Of a stretch of 9,318 bases of DNA, positions 5,714-9,318 are shown piece after piece (within the stretch, counting starts at the first letter, position 1; each line of letters opens with the position of its first letter). Position numbers and translations under genes: made by a program. Source of the DNA: an uncultured Eubacteriales bacterium (GTDB lineage: Bacteria > Bacillota > Clostridia > UMGS1883); assembly GCA_905195005.1 (NCBI GenBank), contig CAJJUC010000094.1:1-9318 (forward strand), in the 5' to 3' direction. The notes beneath the pieces are model-generated. The model was not told the origin of the DNA. It searched no databases and saw nothing but the letters and a program-made list of their open reading frames with translations.

Positions 5714-5746
5714 GCTTTTTTTGTGTGCGGTACTGCGGCGGACGGA
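5695..5746. repeat. 12-bp direct repeat in the divergent promoter region
   Basis: GCGGCGGACGGA occurs at 5695-5706 and at 5735-5746, exactly 40 bp apart start to start. The first copy fills most of the spacer of the sigma-operon promoter. The second ends 10 bp before the -35 of the permease promoter. The spacing of about four helical turns would put both on one face of the DNA, which suits an operator pair. Confidence 0.6.
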
Positions 5747-5756
5747 CAAATTTTTG

Positions 5757-5785
5757 TTGATTTATTGTTACCTCTGTGATACAAT
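5757..5785 (+). promoter_or_regulatory. Promoter of the permease/glycosyltransferase operon
   Basis: TTGATT (5757-5762) is followed by a 17-nt spacer and TACAAT (5780-5785), with TGA directly before it giving an extended -10. The predicted start is near 5792, a short leader of about 22 nt before the GTG start and its AAGGGGA ribosome binding site (5801-5807). Confidence 0.75.
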
Positions 5786-5813
5786 ATACAAAAAAAGAGA
5801 AAGGGGATAGGCA

Positions 5814-6566
5814 GTGAGCAGCATTCTTGTATTTGCATTTCTTTTTTTTATCGGCTGCACGCTCGGCTGGACGCTTGAGCTTGTCTACAGAAGGTTTTCG
5901 CCCGAAAACAAGTCGCACAGGTGGATCAACCCCGGATTTCTGACGGGACCTTACCTGCCGCTTTACGGCTTCGGGCTTTGTATTCTGTACTCTCTTGCGG
6001 ACTGTGAGCGGTTTGTTCATACGGATTCGCTTGCGCTCAGGCGAATTATAATCATTCTGATTATGGCGGCGGCTCTCACCCTGATTGAATACATTGCCGG
6101 AATTATTTTCGTGCACGGAATGCATATTAAGCTTTGGGATTACTCGAAACGGAAATTTAACATTCAGGGCATTATCTGCCCGCTGTTTTCATTTTTCTGG
6201 GGCGTTCTTGCCGCTGTGTACTATATTTTCGTGCACAGACATATACTGTCCGCACTGGAATGGTTTTCGCGGAATCTTGCGTTTTCGTTTGTTATCGGAA
6301 TGTTTTTCGGCGTGTTTGTTATCGATGTATTCTACTCGTTCGGAATTGTTGTGAAAATCAAAAAGTTCGCCGATGAGAACCGTATACTTGTGCGTTATGA
6401 GGAATTTAAGGAGCATATTCAGACGGAAATGCGGCAGAAAAAAGAAAAATACAGATTTATATTCGCGCTGCATACTTCCCGTCCGATAACGGAGCATCTG
6501 CGTTCATATGTTGAAAAGCAGCGCAGCAAGCTTTCCGAGCTTACAAAAAAAGAGAAAAACATATAA
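5814..6566 (+). CDS. Putative membrane permease of the CmpB-like family (five helices)
   Basis: The 250-aa integral membrane protein has hydrophobic segments at about 4-25, 45-62, 77-104, 119-141 and 153-178 and a charged cytoplasmic tail (181-250). The motifs GWTLELVYRRF (18-28), NPGFLTGPYLPLYGFG (39-54) and LWDYSKRKFNIQGIICPLFSFFWG (107-130) are those of the family annotated as putative ABC-transporter permease (PF06541, ABC_trans_CmpB). No ATPase or binding-protein gene is adjacent, and transport by this family is not well proven, so the name should be read with care. The start is GTG at 5814-5816, six bases after AAGGGGA. The gene lies 12 nt before the glycosyltransferase gene, so the two form an operon and may share a role in membrane lipid or envelope upkeep. 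Confidence 0.85.
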   Translation: MSSILVFAFLFFIGCTLGWTLELVYRRFSPENKSHRWINPGFLTGPYLPLYGFGLCILYSLADCERFVHTDSLALRRIIIILIMAAALTLIEYIAGIIFVHGMHIKLWDYSKRKFNIQGIICPLFSFFWGVLAAVYYIFVHRHILSALEWFSRNLAFSFVIGMFFGVFVIDVFYSFGIVVKIKKFADENRILVRYEEFKEHIQTEMRQKKEKYRFIFALHTSRPITEHLRSYVEKQRSKLSELTKKEKNI

Positions 6567-6578
6567 AAGGAGATTTAT

Positions 6579-7688
6579 ATGCGGGTACTTATCTTATCAT
6601 GCAACACGGGAGAGGGGCATAACTCCGCCGCACGCGCCGTGAAAGAACAGTTTGACAACGCAAAGACCGTTTGCGAAATAGCGGACGCGCTTGCGTTTTT
6701 ATCGCCCAAGGCGTCAACATTTATATGCAAATGGCATGTGCGGCTGTACAAAAAAGCGCCTGTGCTTTTCGGCATCGGCTATAAGGCGGCAGAGCTTACA
6801 ATGCCCGACAAAATTAACCGTTCCATGCTTTACGAAATCATGGCAAAGGGTGCAAAGAAGCTTGCAAAAAAAATCAGCGCCGATAATTACGACACCGTTA
6901 TCTGCACGCACCCCTTTGCAGGGATGATGCTGACAAAGGCAATGCGAAAATATAAGGTTAGGGTTAAGTCATATTTTGTTGCAACGGATTACACTTGCAG
7001 TCCGGGCGTTTCGGAAAGCAAGCTTGACTGCTATTTCATTCCGCACGAAAGCCTTAAGCCTGAATTTATGCGCCACGGATTTAAAGAAGAGCAGCTTGAA
7101 GCGACCGGAATCCCGGTAAGCGGAAAATTTGTGACGGATAAAACCAAGGCTGAAAGCAAAAAAGCGCTCGGGCTGCCCGAAAACAAACGCGTTATCATAC
7201 TTATGTGCGGCAGCATGGGCTGCGGTCCGATGAAGCTGATTGCGCGCACCGTGTCCGAAATTATAAAGGATGACGAATATCTTGTTGTTATCTGCGGCAG
7301 CAACAGCAAGCTTTACAAAAGCCTTTCGGTGTATGAGCGCGAGGGGAGTGCGCACGTTGTGGGCTATACGCACAACATGCCCGACTACATGAACTCCGCC
7401 GAGCTTATCCTCACAAAGCCGGGCGGACTGAGCACAACCGAGGCTGCGGCGAACAAGCTGCCGATGGTGCTTATCCATGCGGTTTCGGGCTGCGAAACGC
7501 ATAACATGAAGTTCTGGACGGAGAACAATATGGCGAAAACGTGCGAAAAAAGCGTTGATATATGCCGGCTTGTGCGTGATATTATGGATAACCCCGATGA
7601 GCTTGCTTCAATGCGCAGCGAGCTGACGCGCGGCTTTGGCGGCAGTGCGGCGGAAAAAATATATGAATTTATTGCAAATCGCGGTTAA
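6579..7688 (+). CDS. MGDG-synthase/UgtP-like glycosyltransferase (GT28 type)
   Basis: The 369-aa protein has two Rossmann-like halves (GT-B fold). The N-terminal MGDG_synth domain starts with VLILSCNTGEGHNSAARAVKE (3-23) and includes CTHPFAGMM (109-117) and TDYTCSPG (136-143). The C-terminal half has LMCGSMGCG (208-216), GYTHNMPDYMNSAELILTKPGG (262-283) and LSTTEAAA (284-291), the nucleotide-sugar binding region. Family members transfer a sugar from UDP-Glc or UDP-Gal to diacylglycerol at the inner face of the membrane, making glycolipids used as lipoteichoic acid anchors or bilayer lipids. The exact sugar cannot be told. The TDYTC variant is one I associate with clostridial members. The ATG has AAAGGAGA five bases upstream. 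There is no terminator before secA, so read-through is possible. Confidence 0.88.
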   Translation: MRVLILSCNTGEGHNSAARAVKEQFDNAKTVCEIADALAFLSPKASTFICKWHVRLYKKAPVLFGIGYKAAELTMPDKINRSMLYEIMAKGAKKLAKKISADNYDTVICTHPFAGMMLTKAMRKYKVRVKSYFVATDYTCSPGVSESKLDCYFIPHESLKPEFMRHGFKEEQLEATGIPVSGKFVTDKTKAESKKALGLPENKRVIILMCGSMGCGPMKLIARTVSEIIKDDEYLVVICGSNSKLYKSLSVYEREGSAHVVGYTHNMPDYMNSAELILTKPGGLSTTEAAANKLPMVLIHAVSGCETHNMKFWTENNMAKTCEKSVDICRLVRDIMDNPDELASMRSELTRGFGGSAAEKIYEFIANRG

Positions 7689-7704
7689 GAGAGGGCTAAA
7701 ATCA

Positions 7705-7733
7705 TTGACAAAAACATGCGTAAATGTTAAAAT
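7705..7733 (+). promoter_or_regulatory. secA promoter (consensus -35, extended -10)
   Basis: A perfect TTGACA (7705-7710) is followed by a 17-nt spacer and TAAAAT (7728-7733), with TGT before the -10 giving TGnTAAAAT. The predicted start is near 7740, leaving a leader of about 27 nt with GGAGGG (7755-7760) as ribosome binding site. It is the strongest promoter in the window, as suits an essential gene. Confidence 0.85.
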
Positions 7734-7766
7734 GAGCTTTAGCATATCCTAATTGGAGGGATTAAA

Positions 7767-9318
7767 GTGGCAAATATACTGGAAAAAATTTTCGGGTCAT
7801 ATTCCCAAAGGGAATTGAAAAAAATAAAACCGATAGTGGATAAGGTTCTTTCATACGAGGAAGAATACAAAAAGCTTTCGGAAAGCGAGCTTAAGGGAAA
7901 AACAGCCGAGTTTAAGGCGCGCCTGGCAAACGGGGAAACAACGGACGATATTCTGCCGGAGGCGTTTGCAACCGTGCGTGAGGCGGCGTGGCGCGTGCTT
8001 GAAATGCGCCATTTCCCCGTGCAGATTATCGGCGGAATCGTGCTTCATCAGGGCAGAATTGCCGAGATGAAAACAGGTGAAGGCAAAACGCTTGTGGCAA
8101 CGCTTCCGGCATATCTTAACGCGCTCACCGGAGATGGCGTTCACATTGTTACGGTCAATGATTATCTTGCACGCCGTGACAGCGAATGGATGGGTAAGCT
8201 TTACCGTTATCTCGGACTTACCGTCGGGCTTAACGTGAGTCAGATGGAGCCCCCGGCAAAACAGGCGGCATACAATGCCGATATTACTTACGGGACAAAT
8301 AACGAGTTCGGCTTCGATTATCTGCGCGATAACATGGTTATATACAAGCAGAACATGGTTCAGCGCGGCCACGCGTTTGCAATTGTCGATGAGGTTGACT
8401 CGATTCTTATCGATGAAGCGAGAACGCCTCTTATCATAAGCGGTGCAGGCGACAAGTCAACGCAGCTTTACAATATAGTGGACAGCTTTGTGCGCACGCT
8501 TACTCCCGTCAAAATCAAGGAGCTTGACGACAAGGAGGAAAACGTGTTTGACGACGCCGACTATGTTGTTGACGAAAAAGCAAAAACGGTTACGCTGACG
8601 GAGCGCGGCGTGAAAAAGGCTGAGGCTGCGTTTAACATAGAAAACCTTTCAGATCCTGAGAATATGACGCTGTCGCATCATATTAATCAGGCTATTCGTG
8701 CGCACGGAATCATGCACCGCGACGTTAACTATGTGGTTAAGGACGGAGAGGTTCTTATCGTTGACGAATTTACGGGACGCATAATGATAGGGCGCCGTTA
8801 CAGCGACGGACTGCACCAGGCAATTGAGGCAAAGGAAAACGTTAAGGTTGAGCGTGAGAATAAAACGCTTGCCACAATCACATTTCAGAATTACTTCCGT
8901 TTGTATAAAAAGCTCAGCGGCATGACGGGTACTGCGAAAACCGAGGAAGAAGAATTCCGCGGAATTTACTCGCTCGACGTTATCGAAATCCCGACAAACA
9001 GACCGCTTGCACGCGTTGACGAAAATGATCAGGTGTTTAAAAATCACCGCGGAAAGATAAAGGCGATTGCCGATGAAATCGAGCGCGCTCACCAAACAGG
9101 GCAGCCGATACTTGTCGGAACAATCACGATTGACAAAAGTGAGGAGCTCAGCAATGTTCTGAAGGCGCGCGGAATCCGCCATCAGGTTTTAAATGCTAAG
9201 CACCACGAAAAAGAAGCGCTCATTGTTGCGCAGGCAGGTAAAAAGGGCGCGGTTACAATCGCCACGAACATGGCGGGCCGCGGTACGGACATCAAGCTCT
9301 CGCCCGAGGTGAAAGAGG
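7767..9318 (+). CDS. secA: Preprotein translocase ATPase SecA (5' part, runs off the edge)
   Basis: SecA is the motor ATPase that drives unfolded preproteins through SecYEG. The visible 517 codons start at GTG 7767-7769, six bases after GGAGGG. They contain Walker A GEGKT (104-108) in AEMKTGEGKTL, TYGTNNEFGFDYLRDNM (174-190), Walker B DEVDS (208-212), the preprotein cross-linking region (about 227-365) with VDEFTGR (332-338), GMTGTA (385-390), and TNMAGRGTDIKL (500-511) in the second nucleotide-binding domain. All key motifs are intact. The helical scaffold, helical wing, IRA1 and the C-terminal linker lie outside the window, so whether the zinc-binding tail is present cannot be seen. Residues 1-226 align in order with the usual SecA. 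The gene has its own promoter and follows the glycolipid glycosyltransferase after 78 nt. Confidence 0.97.
   Translation, partial: MANILEKIFGSYSQRELKKIKPIVDKVLSYEEEYKKLSESELKGKTAEFKARLANGETTDDILPEAFATVREAAWRVLEMRHFPVQIIGGIVLHQGRIAEMKTGEGKTLVATLPAYLNALTGDGVHIVTVNDYLARRDSEWMGKLYRYLGLTVGLNVSQMEPPAKQAAYNADITYGTNNEFGFDYLRDNMVIYKQNMVQRGHAFAIVDEVDSILIDEARTPLIISGAGDKSTQLYNIVDSFVRTLTPVKIKELDDKEENVFDDADYVVDEKAKTVTLTERGVKKAEAAFNIENLSDPENMTLSHHINQAIRAHGIMHRDVNYVVKDGEVLIVDEFTGRIMIGRRYSDGLHQAIEAKENVKVERENKTLATITFQNYFRLYKKLSGMTGTAKTEEEEFRGIYSLDVIEIPTNRPLARVDENDQVFKNHRGKIKAIADEIERAHQTGQPILVGTITIDKSEELSNVLKARGIRHQVLNAKHHEKEALIVAQAGKKGAVTIATNMAGRGTDIKLSPEVKE

Noticed and set aside
5679..6125. Minus-strand frame of 148 residues spanning the divergent promoters and the permease 5' end
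   Set aside because: It would cover two good promoters and a gene with family motifs. Its residues are Lys- and Arg-rich without any domain.
6969..9182. Minus-strand frames of about 170-180 residues opposite the glycosyltransferase and secA
   Set aside because: They are antisense shadows. The plus-strand frames carry complete family motifs.

Overview
The window reads as a chromosome segment from a Clostridia-type Firmicute. The guess is Oscillospirales/Ruminococcaceae-like, and this is inference from protein style and not a database match. It combines a clostridial-type SecA, strong GGAGG-type ribosome binding sites, sigma-A-like promoters with extended -10 elements, an ECF sigma/anti-sigma pair and a CmpB-type putative permease.

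Left part (1 to about 1,790): an AT-richer, accessory-looking block. It starts with the 3' end of an unrecognised gene and a bidirectional hairpin terminator. A compact minus-strand operon then runs right to left: a 74-aa Xre-type regulator, a SnoaL/NTF2-like protein and a metallo-beta-lactamase-fold hydrolase. The operon has its own extended -10 promoter (1675-1703). Its composition differs from the GC-richer DNA to the right, so it may be a recent acquisition with an edge near 1700-1787.

Middle (1,788-5,581): two minus-strand operons. The upstream one encodes an ECF sigma factor and, overlapping it, a single-pass membrane protein that is probably its anti-sigma factor. It ends in a hairpin terminator at 3957-3994. 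Downstream lie a COG2509-type FAD-dependent dehydrogenase with a ferredoxin-like cysteine cluster and a translationally coupled DUF6199-like membrane protein. A good promoter for this second pair abuts the terminator hairpin, and its predicted start site falls inside the hairpin's 5' arm. Initiation there would lose most of that arm and so escape the terminator that stops read-through from the sigma operon.

Right part (5,582-9,318): a divergent promoter region separates the sigma operon from plus-strand genes. It holds a 12-bp direct repeat with a 40-bp period, one copy within the sigma promoter spacer. The plus-strand genes are a five-helix CmpB-family putative permease, an MGDG-synthase/UgtP-like glycosyltransferase 12 nt downstream, and secA with its own promoter. 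secA runs off the right edge after 517 codons.

The right half is a cell-envelope neighbourhood (lipid glycosylation, secretion, stress-type sigma signalling). I did not find CRISPR, tRNA, rRNA, a complete insertion sequence or a clear new defence system. The most interesting items are the overlapping promoter/terminator, the anti-sigma factor with an unusual extracellular part, and the repeated motif in the divergent promoter.
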